Below, piece by piece: positions 15,379 through 23,540 of a stretch of DNA of 64,000 nt. Under the pieces are notes generated by a model. That model had not been told where the DNA came from and made no database searches. It saw only the letters and a list, made by a program, of their open reading frames with translations. Position numbers and translations under genes: made by a program. Numbering within the stretch: position 1 is the first letter of the stretch; each line of letters begins with the position of its first letter. The DNA lies in the NCBI RefSeq assembly GCF_000515395.1, contig NZ_KI911782.1, forward strand, positions 783,090 through 847,089, in the 5' to 3' direction. The DNA is from Jiangella gansuensis DSM 44835 (GTDB lineage: Bacteria > Actinomycetota > Actinomycetes > Jiangellales > Jiangellaceae).

Positions 15379-15441
15379 TGAGAACCACTCTCATTGAAGC
15401 ACAGACCGGCGGCATGATAGAAGTGATAATCGTTCCCTATC
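15379..15441. promoter_or_regulatory. Candidate Fur/Zur-family boxes upstream of the FecCD operon
   Basis: TGAGAACCACTCTCA (15379-15393) is a 7-1-7 type palindrome with 5-bp perfect ends and resembles actinobacterial Zur/Fur boxes (TGAAAATnATTTTCA). About 30 bp on, TGATAATCGTTCC (15424-15436) keeps the TGATAAT half-site, and GATA/TATC arms span 15425-15441. Both lie within 100 bp of the permease start. The metal identity (Fe or Zn) cannot be decided from these. Confidence 0.45.
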
Positions 15442-15478
15442 TCAGATTTGTCCAGAGCCTGCCTGCGAGGAGCGCCGA

Positions 15479-16567
15479 ATGCACCAGCGGATCCGCCCGG
15501 CGGCAGCGGTGGCCGCCGACCGGGCGGGCCGCCGCCGCGCGCCGGTCGCGGTGGTCGTCCTCGTGCTGCTGCCGGTGCTCGTCGGCTCGGTGCTGCTGGC
15601 CATCGGGCTGGGCCCGACGGTCATCGCACCAGGCGACACCGCCCACTACCTCTGGGCGGCGCTCAGCGGCGGCCGCATCGGCGTGGACGAATCGACGACC
15701 TACCAGATCATCTGGCAGGTCCGGACGCCTCGGGTGCTGCTCGCGGCGGTCGTCGGAGCCGGGCTGAGCGTGGTCGGTGTCGGCGTGCAGGCGCTGGTGC
15801 GCAACGCGCTGGCCGACCCGTTCGTCCTCGGGGTCTCCTCGGGAGCCTCGGTCGGCGCCGTCGCCGTCACCGTCGCCGGCGGGCTCGCGGCGCTGGGGAT
15901 CTACGCGGTGTCGGTGGGCGCGTTCGCCGGAGCGCTGGCGGCTTCGGTACTGGTGTACGCCGCCTCGGCCGGCCGCGGCGGCACGAGCCCGCTGCGACTG
16001 GTGCTCATCGGCGTGGCCATGTCGTTCGGCTTCCAGGCGGTGATGAGTGTCATCGTCTACTTCGCGCCGAACAGCGAGGCCACCAGCACGGTGCTGTTCT
16101 GGACGATGGGCAGCTTCGGCGCTGCCACCTGGGGGTCGCTGCCGGCGGTGACGGTCGCGGTGCTGCTGGCGATCGTCGTACTGCGCCGGCTCGCCCGCCC
16201 GCTCGACGTGCTCGCCCTGGGCGACGAGACCGCCGCCAGTCTCGGCATCGACGCGGCCCGGCTGCGGACCGGTCTGTTCGTGCTGACGGCGCTGACGACC
16301 GGCGCCATGGTCGCGGTCAGTGGCGCCATCGGCTTCGTCGGACTGGTGATGCCGCATCTGGTCCGCATCCTCGTCGGAGCCGGGCACGCGCGGGTGCTCG
16401 CCGTCGCACCGCTGATCGGAGCCGTGTTCATGGTGTGGGCGGACCTGGTCTCGCGGACCCTGGTCGCGCCGCGGGAACTGCCCCTGGGCGTGATCACCGC
16501 GCTGGTCGGCGTGCCCGTCTTCATCGCGCTCATGCGCCGCCGCGGCTACCTGTTCGGAGGCCGGTGA
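15479..16567 (+). CDS. FecCD-type ABC transporter permease
   Basis: A 362-residue BtuC/FecCD permease with about 10 membrane helices. Family segments: RTPRVLLAAVVGAGLSVVGVGVQALVRNALADPFVLGVSSGASVGAV, FWTMGSFGAATW, LALGDETAASLGIDAARLR (cytoplasmic coupling loop) and GAIGFVGLVMPHLVRILVG. It carries siderophore, heme, cobalamin or another metal chelate across the membrane with the ATPase and lipoprotein encoded next. ATG 15479 follows AGGAG by about 7 nt. It is the first gene of a four-gene operon preceded by Fur/Zur-like palindromes. Confidence 0.93.
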   Translation: MHQRIRPAAAVAADRAGRRRAPVAVVVLVLLPVLVGSVLLAIGLGPTVIAPGDTAHYLWAALSGGRIGVDESTTYQIIWQVRTPRVLLAAVVGAGLSVVGVGVQALVRNALADPFVLGVSSGASVGAVAVTVAGGLAALGIYAVSVGAFAGALAASVLVYAASAGRGGTSPLRLVLIGVAMSFGFQAVMSVIVYFAPNSEATSTVLFWTMGSFGAATWGSLPAVTVAVLLAIVVLRRLARPLDVLALGDETAASLGIDAARLRTGLFVLTALTTGAMVAVSGAIGFVGLVMPHLVRILVGAGHARVLAVAPLIGAVFMVWADLVSRTLVAPRELPLGVITALVGVPVFIALMRRRGYLFGGR

Positions 16568-16568
16568 C

Positions 16569-17357
16569 ATGGACCTGCGACTCGACGGGATCTCCGTCGC
16601 CGTCGACGGCGTCGACCTCGTCCACGACCTGTCCCTCGACGTGGCGCACGGCAGTGTCGTCGGACTCATCGGACCGAACGGCAGCGGCAAGTCGACCGCC
16701 CTGCGGTGCGTGTATCGGGCGCTGCGTCCCACTCGTGGCACGGTGTGGATCGGCGCCGACGACCTCTCCCGCCTGAGCCTGCGGCAGAGCGCCCGCCACA
16801 TCGCCGCACTCACCCAGCAGGCCGGCAGCGACCTGGACTTCACCGTCGAGGAGGTCGTCGCCCTCGGCCGAGCACCCCACAAACGCGGCAACGACCCGCT
16901 GACCGGCGCCGAATGGGCGCTGTGCCGGCACGCGATGGAACGGTTGGACCTGCTGCATCTGGCCGGCCGCGGCGTGCTGTCGCTGTCCGGCGGCGAGCGG
17001 CAACGGGTCCTGGTGGCGCGCGCCCTGGTTCAGGAGCCGGAAGTGCTGGTACTCGACGAACCCACCAACCACCTCGATGTGCGTCACCAGATCGAGCTGC
17101 TCTCGATGCTGCGGGGTGCGGAACTGACGGTGCTCGTCGTCCTGCACGACCTCAACCTCGCGGCCGCTGCCTGCGACCGGCTCGGTGTGCTCCATCAGGG
17201 CCGGATCGTCGCGGCCGGGCCGCCCGCCCAGGTGCTCACCGAAGAGCTGGTGCGCGACGTGTTCGGGGTGGCCGCCCGGGTCGTCCCGCATCCCGTCACC
17301 GGGGCGCCGCAACTGCTGTACGACCTCACCACCACACCGGAAGGAAGCCCCGCATGA
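16569..17357 (+). CDS. ABC transporter ATP-binding protein (FepC/BtuD type)
   Basis: A 262-residue ATPase. Walker A GPNGSGKST is near residue 37, the Q-loop lies at ALTQQAG, the signature is LSGGERQRV, Walker B is VLVLDEPTNHLD and the H-loop is in VVLHDLNLA. The C-terminal VFGVAARVVPHPVTGAPQLLYDL is typical of ATPases for siderophore-type importers. It starts 1 nt after the permease stop and overlaps the lipoprotein start (ATGA), forming a complete importer set. Confidence 0.95.
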   Translation: MDLRLDGISVAVDGVDLVHDLSLDVAHGSVVGLIGPNGSGKSTALRCVYRALRPTRGTVWIGADDLSRLSLRQSARHIAALTQQAGSDLDFTVEEVVALGRAPHKRGNDPLTGAEWALCRHAMERLDLLHLAGRGVLSLSGGERQRVLVARALVQEPEVLVLDEPTNHLDVRHQIELLSMLRGAELTVLVVLHDLNLAAAACDRLGVLHQGRIVAAGPPAQVLTEELVRDVFGVAARVVPHPVTGAPQLLYDLTTTPEGSPA

Positions 17358-18340
17358 CCACCCGTCACCGACGTACCGCGCTGGCGTTCACGGCCGGAGC
17401 GCTCGCGCTCGCCGGCTGCGGCGCCGAGGTGGAGGCCGCCGGCGAGAACGAGACCGTCACCGTGAACCGGTGCGGCGAACCGGTCGAGTACACCACCCCG
17501 CAGCGGGTGGTCGCCTACGAGGGCGGCAGTGCCGACAAACTGTTCGCCCTCGGACTCACCGACCACGTGCACGGCTACATCATGCCGCCGGCCAACCCGC
17601 CGGTGGAGGAGTCGCCGTGGGCCGCCGACTACGCCGAGGTCGAGTTCCTGAGTGACGACCTGCTCAACCGCGAGATCGTCGTCGATGCCGACGCCGACCT
17701 CGTCGTGGCCGGATGGAACTCCGGCTTCAGCGACCAGCGCGGCATCACCCCGGCCATCCTCGACGGCCTCGGCATCCAGAGCTTCATGCACACCGAGTCG
17801 TGCTTCAACTACCCGGGGCACCCGGAGCGCGTGACACCGTTCGAGGGGCTCTACACCGACCTCGAACGGCTCGGCCAGATCTTCGGGGTCGAGGACCACG
17901 CCGCCGACGTCGTGGCCGGCCTCCAGGCGCGGGTGGAAGCGGTGCGGTCCCAGGTGCCCGAGGGCGACCCCGTCCCCGTCTTCCTCTACGACTCCGGCAC
18001 CGACCAGCCGTTCACCGCGGGCAGCCAGGTACCGCCGAACGAGATCATCGAGTTCGCCGGCGGCCGCAACGTCTTCGCCGACCTGGAGGAGCGGTGGACC
18101 CAGGTCGGCTGGGAGGCGGTCGTGCAGGCCGAGCCCGAGGTGATCATCATCCTCGACTACGGCGATCTGCCCGCCGAGGACAAGATCGAGTTCCTTCGGA
18201 CGTCTCCGGTCACCCGGGAGCTGCCGGCCGTGCGCGCGGGCAACTTCTACGTCATGGACTACAACGAGGGCATCAGCGGACCGCGCAACGTCGACGGCCT
18301 GGAGGGGTTCGCGGAGTACCTGCGGGCACTCCGCGGGTGA
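17354..18340 (+). CDS. Periplasmic-binding lipoprotein for metal-chelate uptake
   Basis: A 328-residue TroA/FepB-fold lipoprotein. The signal peptide TRHRRTALAFTAGALALAGCG has lipobox LAGC. The mature part starts with VTVNRCGEPVEYTTPQRVVAYEG, a feature of the class that binds Fe-siderophores, F420-0-like molecules or cobalamin, followed by ADKLFALGLTDHV, the metal-site candidate segment ESCFNYPGHPERVTPFEGLY and the C-lobe VGWEAVVQAEPEVIIILDYG. ATG 17354 overlaps the ATPase stop. The ligand is undetermined; the upstream boxes favour a metal complex. Confidence 0.9.
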   Translation: MTTRHRRTALAFTAGALALAGCGAEVEAAGENETVTVNRCGEPVEYTTPQRVVAYEGGSADKLFALGLTDHVHGYIMPPANPPVEESPWAADYAEVEFLSDDLLNREIVVDADADLVVAGWNSGFSDQRGITPAILDGLGIQSFMHTESCFNYPGHPERVTPFEGLYTDLERLGQIFGVEDHAADVVAGLQARVEAVRSQVPEGDPVPVFLYDSGTDQPFTAGSQVPPNEIIEFAGGRNVFADLEERWTQVGWEAVVQAEPEVIIILDYGDLPAEDKIEFLRTSPVTRELPAVRAGNFYVMDYNEGISGPRNVDGLEGFAEYLRALRG

Positions 18341-19515
18341 GTCAGGTCCGCACTCTCTGGCCGGTCCTGCTCGCCGCGACGATCGGCCTGTTCCCGTTCA
18401 CCATCTACGCAACGTTCCTGGTACCCATCGCCGACGGCGCCGGGGCGGACACCGCGGCCGTCGGCGCACTGCGTGGCCTGGGCGGGGTGGCGGCGCTGAT
18501 CGTCGGAGTCGCGTTCGCGCCTCTTGTCGACCGGGTGGCCAAACACCGCTCCGGCGCCGCCGCCCTGGTGCTGCTCGCGGCGGTGTCCGCGCTCGCGACC
18601 GAAGGCAGCTATCCGGCGCTGCTGGTGTTCTGCCTCGGCATCGGGGCGGCCACGGCGGTGCTCACCCCGGCGCTGCTGGCGACGGCGGCCGATACAGCGG
18701 AGACCGAGGCCGCGGCGGGACGGGCGGCGACGCTCGTCACGGCGGTCGGTTCGCTCGCGGCTGTGCTGGCCGGCCCGGTCATCGGGGTGATGGCGGGCTG
18801 GCGAGGCTGGCAGGGCGCCATGGTGATCACCGCGGCGGTGGCGCTGGCGGTGGCACTGGTGCTGGGGACCCGGCGGACCGGTCGCGGCGGCGCGGCCGCG
18901 GCTGAGCGCTCGTCGTACCTGGGCGGGCTGCGGGCCGTGCTGGCGCGGCCCCGGCTCGCCGCTCTGGTGCTCATCGCGATGCTGCGGACGGCTGCGTTCA
19001 TGGGGCACCTCGCCTACCTGGCGGCGGTGTACGACGAGCGGTTCGGGCTCGAGGCCCGAACGTTCACGCTGGTGTGGACCCTCAGCGGCGCGTCGTTCTT
19101 CGTCGGCAACCTGGTCGGCGGCCGGTGGGCCAACGACGCCGGTGCCCCCGCCACGCGGCCGTACCGGATGCTCGTGGCGGGCCTGCTGGGCGCGACCGTC
19201 GCCGTCGTCGCCGTCTTCCAGGTGACCGTGTTCGGGCTGGCGCTGGCGGCGACGGCGACGATCGCGGCGAGCCACGCCGTCGTGGCGGCGGCGGTCACCA
19301 CGCTGTTGGTCCGGGACGCGGCGGCGGCCCGTGGCGCGGCCCTCAGCATCAACGCCGCCGGCATGAGCCTCGGGGTGTTCCTGGGCGCCGCGCTGGGCGG
19401 CGCGGGGCTCGCGGTAGCCGGTTATGCCGGCATCGCGGCCGCGCTGGGCGGTCTGACGTTGGCGGCGCTGGTGGTCGCGGCGGCGATCAGCCGACGGCCA
19501 GCTGAGCTGCGCTGA
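18337..19515 (+). CDS. MFS transporter at the end of the metal-chelate operon
   Basis: A 392-residue major facilitator with about 12 hydrophobic segments, starting with GTG inside the lipoprotein stop (GTGA). TLWPVLLAATIGLFPFTIYATFLVPI opens helix 1, and the loop VAFAPLVDRVAKHRSG holds the G-X3-D-R-X-K/R type motif. It belongs to the drug/metabolite exporter group rather than sugar porters. Translational coupling to a siderophore-type importer suggests export of the apo-chelator or of the released ligand, a layout known for siderophore systems; this is an inference. Confidence 0.88.
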   Translation: MSQVRTLWPVLLAATIGLFPFTIYATFLVPIADGAGADTAAVGALRGLGGVAALIVGVAFAPLVDRVAKHRSGAAALVLLAAVSALATEGSYPALLVFCLGIGAATAVLTPALLATAADTAETEAAAGRAATLVTAVGSLAAVLAGPVIGVMAGWRGWQGAMVITAAVALAVALVLGTRRTGRGGAAAAERSSYLGGLRAVLARPRLAALVLIAMLRTAAFMGHLAYLAAVYDERFGLEARTFTLVWTLSGASFFVGNLVGGRWANDAGAPATRPYRMLVAGLLGATVAVVAVFQVTVFGLALAATATIAASHAVVAAAVTTLLVRDAAAARGAALSINAAGMSLGVFLGAALGGAGLAVAGYAGIAAALGGLTLAALVVAAAISRRPAELR

Positions 19516-19556
19516 TGCCGCCGGGTCACGGGTCCCATCGGTATCGGGGCGGGCGA

Positions 19557-19754
19557 GTGCAGGTCTGAGCGCACGGCCGCATTCAGAGCCGAGCGTCCGG
19601 GCTGTCGTACGGGCCTCTGACCACGCCCGTTCGGAGCGCCCGGTCCCGGGGTGTGCCGCTGCGACCTGGTCAGCGCGCGTCCGGGCAGCTCACGACCTTG
19701 ATCAGTTGATCCTCGACGCACCTTCTGCGTGCGCGCGTGCGCTCAGACCTGCAC
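19557..19754. repeat. 198-bp element bounded by an 18-bp perfect inverted repeat
   Basis: GTGCAGGTCTGAGCGCAC (19557-19574) recurs as its exact reverse complement at 19737-19754, and similarity continues weakly for about 12 bp inward. The 300-bp interval between the MFS and FmdB genes has no credible ORF. No clear target duplication is seen. It could be a MITE-like or REP/BIME-like palindromic element, or a large cruciform. Confidence 0.6.
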
Positions 19755-19815
19755 CGCCTCGAAACGCTATGGCTGACGGTGACGGGCGATGCTGGAATCG
19801 CGGCGCGGTGAACTC

Positions 19816-20022
19816 TCAGCCGCAGCCGCAGCCGCCACCGCAGCAGCCGCCTCCGCCGCCGGTGGGTTGGTTGGAACGACCGGCCAGGCCCACGGTGGTG
19901 AGCAGTTTCACGGTGTCGTCGTGGCCGGCCGGGCAGGAGGCGGGTGCGGTCGCGTCAGCCATGGGGCGGACGACGTCGAAGGTGGAACCGCACGCGCGGC
20001 AGCGGTACTCGTAGGTCGGCAC
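19816..20022 (-). CDS. FmdB-family zinc-ribbon protein
   Basis: A 68-residue protein beginning PTYEYRCRACGSTFDVVRPM, the FmdB-type putative regulatory domain. Zinc ligands are CxxC (residues 8 and 11) and CPAGH (a Cys and His near residues 30-34). It ends in a Gly/Cys tail (GGGGGCCGGGCGCG), common in actinobacterial members and possibly metal-binding. Probably a small zinc-ribbon adaptor or regulator; the exact role is unknown. Confidence 0.9.
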   Translation of the reverse strand: MPTYEYRCRACGSTFDVVRPMADATAPASCPAGHDDTVKLLTTVGLAGRSNQPTGGGGGCCGGGCGCG

Positions 20023-20093
20023 GTCATCAGGGTAGCCGCACCGCGGGCGACATGTATCGACAGTAGGCTCGGCGGGAACGAGTGGAGGGCTGC

Positions 20094-21452
20094 ATGAGCG
20101 AGCAGGTCGATGTCGTCGTCCTCGGCATGGGTGTGGGTGGCGAGGCTGTCGCCGGTGCGCTCGCCGAGACCGGTCTGAACGTCGTCGGTGTCGAGGGCCG
20201 GCTGGTCGGCGGCGAGTGTCCGTACTGGGGGTGCATCCCCAGCAAGATGGCCATCCGGGCGGCGGATCTCCTGGCCGAAGCCGGCCGCGTCGACGGCATG
20301 GCCGGTCATGCCGAGGTGGCGCCGAGCTGGGAGCCGGTCGCCGCCCGCATCCGCGACGAGGCCACCGACGACTGGAACGACCAGGTGGCCGCCGACCGCT
20401 TCACCGGCAAGGGCGGCCGGCTGGTACGCGGCTGGGGCCGGCTGGCCGGACCGGGCCGGGTCGAGGTGGACGGCACCACGTACGAGGCCGGCCGCGCCGT
20501 CGTCATCGGCACCGGTACCTCCGCAGTCGTCCCGCCCGTCGACGGCCTCGCCGGCACGCCTTACTGGACCAACCGGGAGGCGCTGGAGGCCAAGGAGCTG
20601 CCCGCGTCGCTGCTCGTGCTGGGTGGCGGGGCGGTCGGGCTCGAGCTCGCGCAGGTGTTCGCCCGGTTCGGCACACGGGTCGGCGTCATCGAGTTCGCCG
20701 ACCGGCTGATCGCGGCCGAGGAACCCGAGGCGTCCGAGCTGGCGGCGGCCGCGATGAGCGCCGACGGAATCGACCTGCGGCTGAAGAGCAAGGCCACCGC
20801 CGTCCGGCACGACGGCGAACTGTTCACCGTCACGCTGGATGACGGCGTCGAGCTGAGCGCCGAACGGTTACTGGTGTCGGTCGGGCGGCGCAGCGACCTG
20901 TCCGCGCTCGGGGTGGACACCGTCGGCCTGGACCCCTCGGCGCACAGCATCGACGTCGACGAACGCCTACGTGCCGGTGAACGCCTGTGGGCCGTCGGCG
21001 ACGTCACCGGGCACGGCGCCTTCACGCACGTCGCCACCTATCAGGCCGACATCGTCGTGCGCGACATCCTCGGCGAGGACGGGCCGCCGGCCGACTACCG
21101 GGCGCTGCCGCGGGTGACGTTCACCGACCCGGAGATCGGCGCCGTCGGCCTCACCGAGGCACAGGCCCGCGACGCCGGGATCCGGGTCGAGACCGGGCTG
21201 GCGCAGGTGCCGTCCACCACGCGTGGCTGGATCCACAAGGCCGGCAACGAAGGCGTCATCAAGCTGGTGGCCGACGCCGACGAGGGAGTGCTGGTCGGCG
21301 GCACCTCGGCGGGCCCCACCGGCGGCGAGGTGCTCGGTGCGCTCGCCGTGGCCGTGCACGGGCGGGTGCCGGTCGAGACGCTGCGGCACATGATCTACGC
21401 CTACCCCACGATCCATCGGGGCATCCAGGACGCACTACGCGACCTCGGCTGA
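20094..21452 (+). CDS. Pyridine nucleotide-disulfide oxidoreductase, mercuric/lipoamide-reductase-like
   Basis: A 452-residue flavoprotein. FAD motif VVVLGMGVGGEAVAGALAE, redox-active cysteines in GGECPYWGCIPSK (CX4C), NAD motif LLVLGGGAVGLELAQVFARFG, second FAD segment LWAVGDVTGHG, and C-terminal dimerisation domain. In lipoamide or glutathione reductase the dimer domain carries HPTxxE; here the segment reads YAYPTIHRGIQD, so the usual catalytic histidine is Tyr and the Glu is gone. The disulfide centre is retained, but the acid-base pair is altered, so the acceptor is probably not lipoamide. ATG 20094 follows GGAGGG. Confidence 0.9.
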   Translation: MSEQVDVVVLGMGVGGEAVAGALAETGLNVVGVEGRLVGGECPYWGCIPSKMAIRAADLLAEAGRVDGMAGHAEVAPSWEPVAARIRDEATDDWNDQVAADRFTGKGGRLVRGWGRLAGPGRVEVDGTTYEAGRAVVIGTGTSAVVPPVDGLAGTPYWTNREALEAKELPASLLVLGGGAVGLELAQVFARFGTRVGVIEFADRLIAAEEPEASELAAAAMSADGIDLRLKSKATAVRHDGELFTVTLDDGVELSAERLLVSVGRRSDLSALGVDTVGLDPSAHSIDVDERLRAGERLWAVGDVTGHGAFTHVATYQADIVVRDILGEDGPPADYRALPRVTFTDPEIGAVGLTEAQARDAGIRVETGLAQVPSTTRGWIHKAGNEGVIKLVADADEGVLVGGTSAGPTGGEVLGALAVAVHGRVPVETLRHMIYAYPTIHRGIQDALRDLG

Positions 21453-21480
21453 GAAGCCGAGGCCGCGCGGTGTCAGAAGC

Positions 21481-22701
21481 TCAGGAAAGCCAGTTCATCG
21501 GGTTGGTGAACTGGCCGTTCACGAGCACCTCGAAGTGCAGGTGGCAGCCGGTGGACGAGCCCGTCGTGCCGACCCGGCCGATCAGCTCGCCGGCCGCGAC
21601 GGTCTGGCCGGGGCTGGTGCTGAACGCCGACAGGTGGCTGTAGGTCGTGGTGACCTCCATACCGCCGATGGTGCCGTGCGAGACGGAGATGCGGTTGCCG
21701 TAGGCGCCTTCGTATCCGGTGGATTCGACGGTGCCCGGGTACGCCGCGTGCACACCGGCGCCGCAGGAGGCGCCGAAGTCGGTGCCGCTGTGCAGCTTGT
21801 ACACGCCGGTGACCGGGTGCACTCGCATGCCGTACGGCGAGGTGATCGGGCCGGTGGACGGCCGCTGGAAGGTGCCGTCGCCAGTGGGCGGCGGGGTGTC
21901 GGTGCCTCCGCCGTCGCCTCCGGTGTCGCCACGGTCGGGCTGCCGCTCGGCCTCGGCCCGCTCCCGCTCGGCACGCTGTGCCGCCGCGTGGATGTCGCGG
22001 ACCTCCTGCAGCTTCGCACTTGCCTGCTCGGTGGCGGTCGCCGCCTCCGCCAGCGCGGTCTCGGTCTGCTCGGCGAGCTCGGCGGCGGACGCGGCGGCCT
22101 CGGCGGCGGCTGCGGCATGCCCGTCGGCGCGGGCGGCGGCGTTGGTGGCCTCCGCCCGGGATTCCGCGGCCTGCCGGATCATCGTCTCCTGGACCCGCAT
22201 CAGCTCGTTGAGAGCGGCGGACTGGCTCTGGAACTGCGTCGGGTCCGACGCACCCAGCTGCACCAGCGAGCCGAGCTCGGAGTTGTTCATGTAGGCGTTG
22301 GCGGCCAGCCGGCCCAGGGACTGCCGAGCCTGCTCCGCCGCCTGCTCGGCGTCGGAACGCTGCCCGGTGGCCCGCTCCGCGCGTGCCGTTGCCTCCCGGG
22401 CCGCGGTGGCGGCGTCGAGAGCGGCCTGGCTGGCTGCCTCGGCGCGCTGCTGCGCCCGCTGCTCGGCCTGCTGCGCCGCCTCGAACTCCGTCTGGGCCGT
22501 CTCGAGATCGGCCGCCGCCTCTTCGACGGACGGGACCTCGGCGGTGCGGAGGGAGGATGCCTGGCTACGGATGACGGAGACGTCGGTGCCGACACCGGAA
22601 GCCGTCGCGACAGATGTGACTGCCGTCGACGACGGTATTCCCCATGTCACACATCCGACGGCTGCGGCCGTCACGATGGCCCCTAGAGATCTTTTCCTCA
22701 C
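21481..22701 (-). CDS. Secreted M23 peptidoglycan metallopeptidase with coiled coil
   Basis: About 406 residues. A signal peptide (RKRSLGAIVTAAAVGCVTWGIPSSTAV) leads into a long Ala/Glu/Gln-rich coiled coil (about residues 55-260, EVPSVEEAAADLETAQTEFEAAQQAEQ onward), a Gly/Pro/Thr linker and a LytM domain: ITSPYGMRVHPVTGVYKLHSGTDFGA (HxxxD zinc ligands) and STGCHLHFEVLVNG (HxH). The N-terminal hairpin is like NlpD/EnvC-type regulators of cell-wall hydrolysis; the active-site residues look complete. GTG 22701 is chosen because AGGAAG lies 7 nt upstream and it begins a proper signal peptide. Confidence 0.92.
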   Translation of the reverse strand: MRKRSLGAIVTAAAVGCVTWGIPSSTAVTSVATASGVGTDVSVIRSQASSLRTAEVPSVEEAAADLETAQTEFEAAQQAEQRAQQRAEAASQAALDAATAAREATARAERATGQRSDAEQAAEQARQSLGRLAANAYMNNSELGSLVQLGASDPTQFQSQSAALNELMRVQETMIRQAAESRAEATNAAARADGHAAAAAEAAASAAELAEQTETALAEAATATEQASAKLQEVRDIHAAAQRAERERAEAERQPDRGDTGGDGGGTDTPPPTGDGTFQRPSTGPITSPYGMRVHPVTGVYKLHSGTDFGASCGAGVHAAYPGTVESTGYEGAYGNRISVSHGTIGGMEVTTTYSHLSAFSTSPGQTVAAGELIGRVGTTGSSTGCHLHFEVLVNGQFTNPMNWLS

Positions 22702-22792
22702 TCGGGGCTCTTCCTGTCCTGGATCATCGGCCGCTACTGTAGGCGACGTTTGCCCGGTATACAACCAATGGCTGTATCGATGGGGGTCCCGC

Positions 22793-23356
22793 ATGCTCGA
22801 CGCCGGTGCCGCGTTGCAGGCATCGCTGCGCCCGCTGACCAGGCCGGACGTCGAGCTCTTCGCGGGTGGCGGCAACTTCCTGCGCACCGGTGGGAGCTGG
22901 CTGTACACGGCCACGCGCGGGCCGGTTCCGGGCGCCGCCGACGTCACCCTCGAGCGGCGCTACTCAGGCGCCGCGCGGGTGAACCGCGGCGGCGTCATCC
23001 TGGTGCTGCTGGACCCGGCCTGGGTGTCCGGCCCCGACGCGCGGCCGGAGCTGGCCTGGTGCGCGGCGTATCAGGCGGATACCGGCCCGGTGGCGGTGCC
23101 GCTCGCGGAGTTCGAGGCGCGGGGGCCGGTGGTGGTGGGCCTGACGGCGCCGGAACTGGATCCCGCCGAGCTGCTGACCGCATCGGCCATCGCGCGGCTG
23201 CTCGGGGTGAGCCGCAGCACAGTGAACGCCTACCACTCGCGGGGTCAGATGCCGCCGCCCGTCGCGACGCTGAGCAGCCGGCTGCCGCTGTGGACCCGGC
23301 CGATCGTCGACCACTGGAGCGCGGGGCAGAGCCGCCGGCGCCGGCCACTGCGGTGA
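22793..23356 (+). CDS. HTH-containing protein of unknown function
   Basis: A 187-residue protein. The N-terminal about 125 residues form an unrecognised domain (GGNFLRTGGSWLYTATRGPVPGAADVTLERRYSGAARV, then RPELAWCAAYQADTGPVAVPL). The C-terminus has a MerR/excisionase-like HTH (LLTASAIARLLGVSRSTVNAYHSRGQMPPPV) followed by a wing-like PLWTRPIVDHW and a basic tail. It is divergent from the M23 gene and 184 bp upstream, same strand, of the large caspase-helicase fusion gene; it could regulate either. ATG 22793 is the first start in frame. Confidence 0.8.
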   Translation: MLDAGAALQASLRPLTRPDVELFAGGGNFLRTGGSWLYTATRGPVPGAADVTLERRYSGAARVNRGGVILVLLDPAWVSGPDARPELAWCAAYQADTGPVAVPLAEFEARGPVVVGLTAPELDPAELLTASAIARLLGVSRSTVNAYHSRGQMPPPVATLSSRLPLWTRPIVDHWSAGQSRRRRPLR

Positions 23357-23540
23357 CCGGGGCCTGCTTATACGCGAACGCGTCCTAGATCACCACGAGC
23401 CCCTCACCCGAGGCACCCATCGGGTGTTCGGACCATTTCCGCGTCAGATCCGACATACGCCGCGATGTGTACCTAGTCTGCGAGAGAACCGCAGGTGAAC
23501 GGGGTGTTCGCCGCCGGCAGGCAAGACGCGAGGGGTCCTG

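Noticed and set aside
15379-15441. IdeR box upstream of the metal-chelate operon.
   Set aside because: The palindromes do not show the TTAGGTTAGSCTAACCTAA-type pattern; the Fur/Zur-like reading fits better, although IdeR is encoded nearby.
19706-20014. 102-codon + strand frame in the region antisense to the FmdB gene.
   Set aside because: Composed of Pro/Gln runs that are the complement of the Gly/Cys tail of FmdB; no SD.
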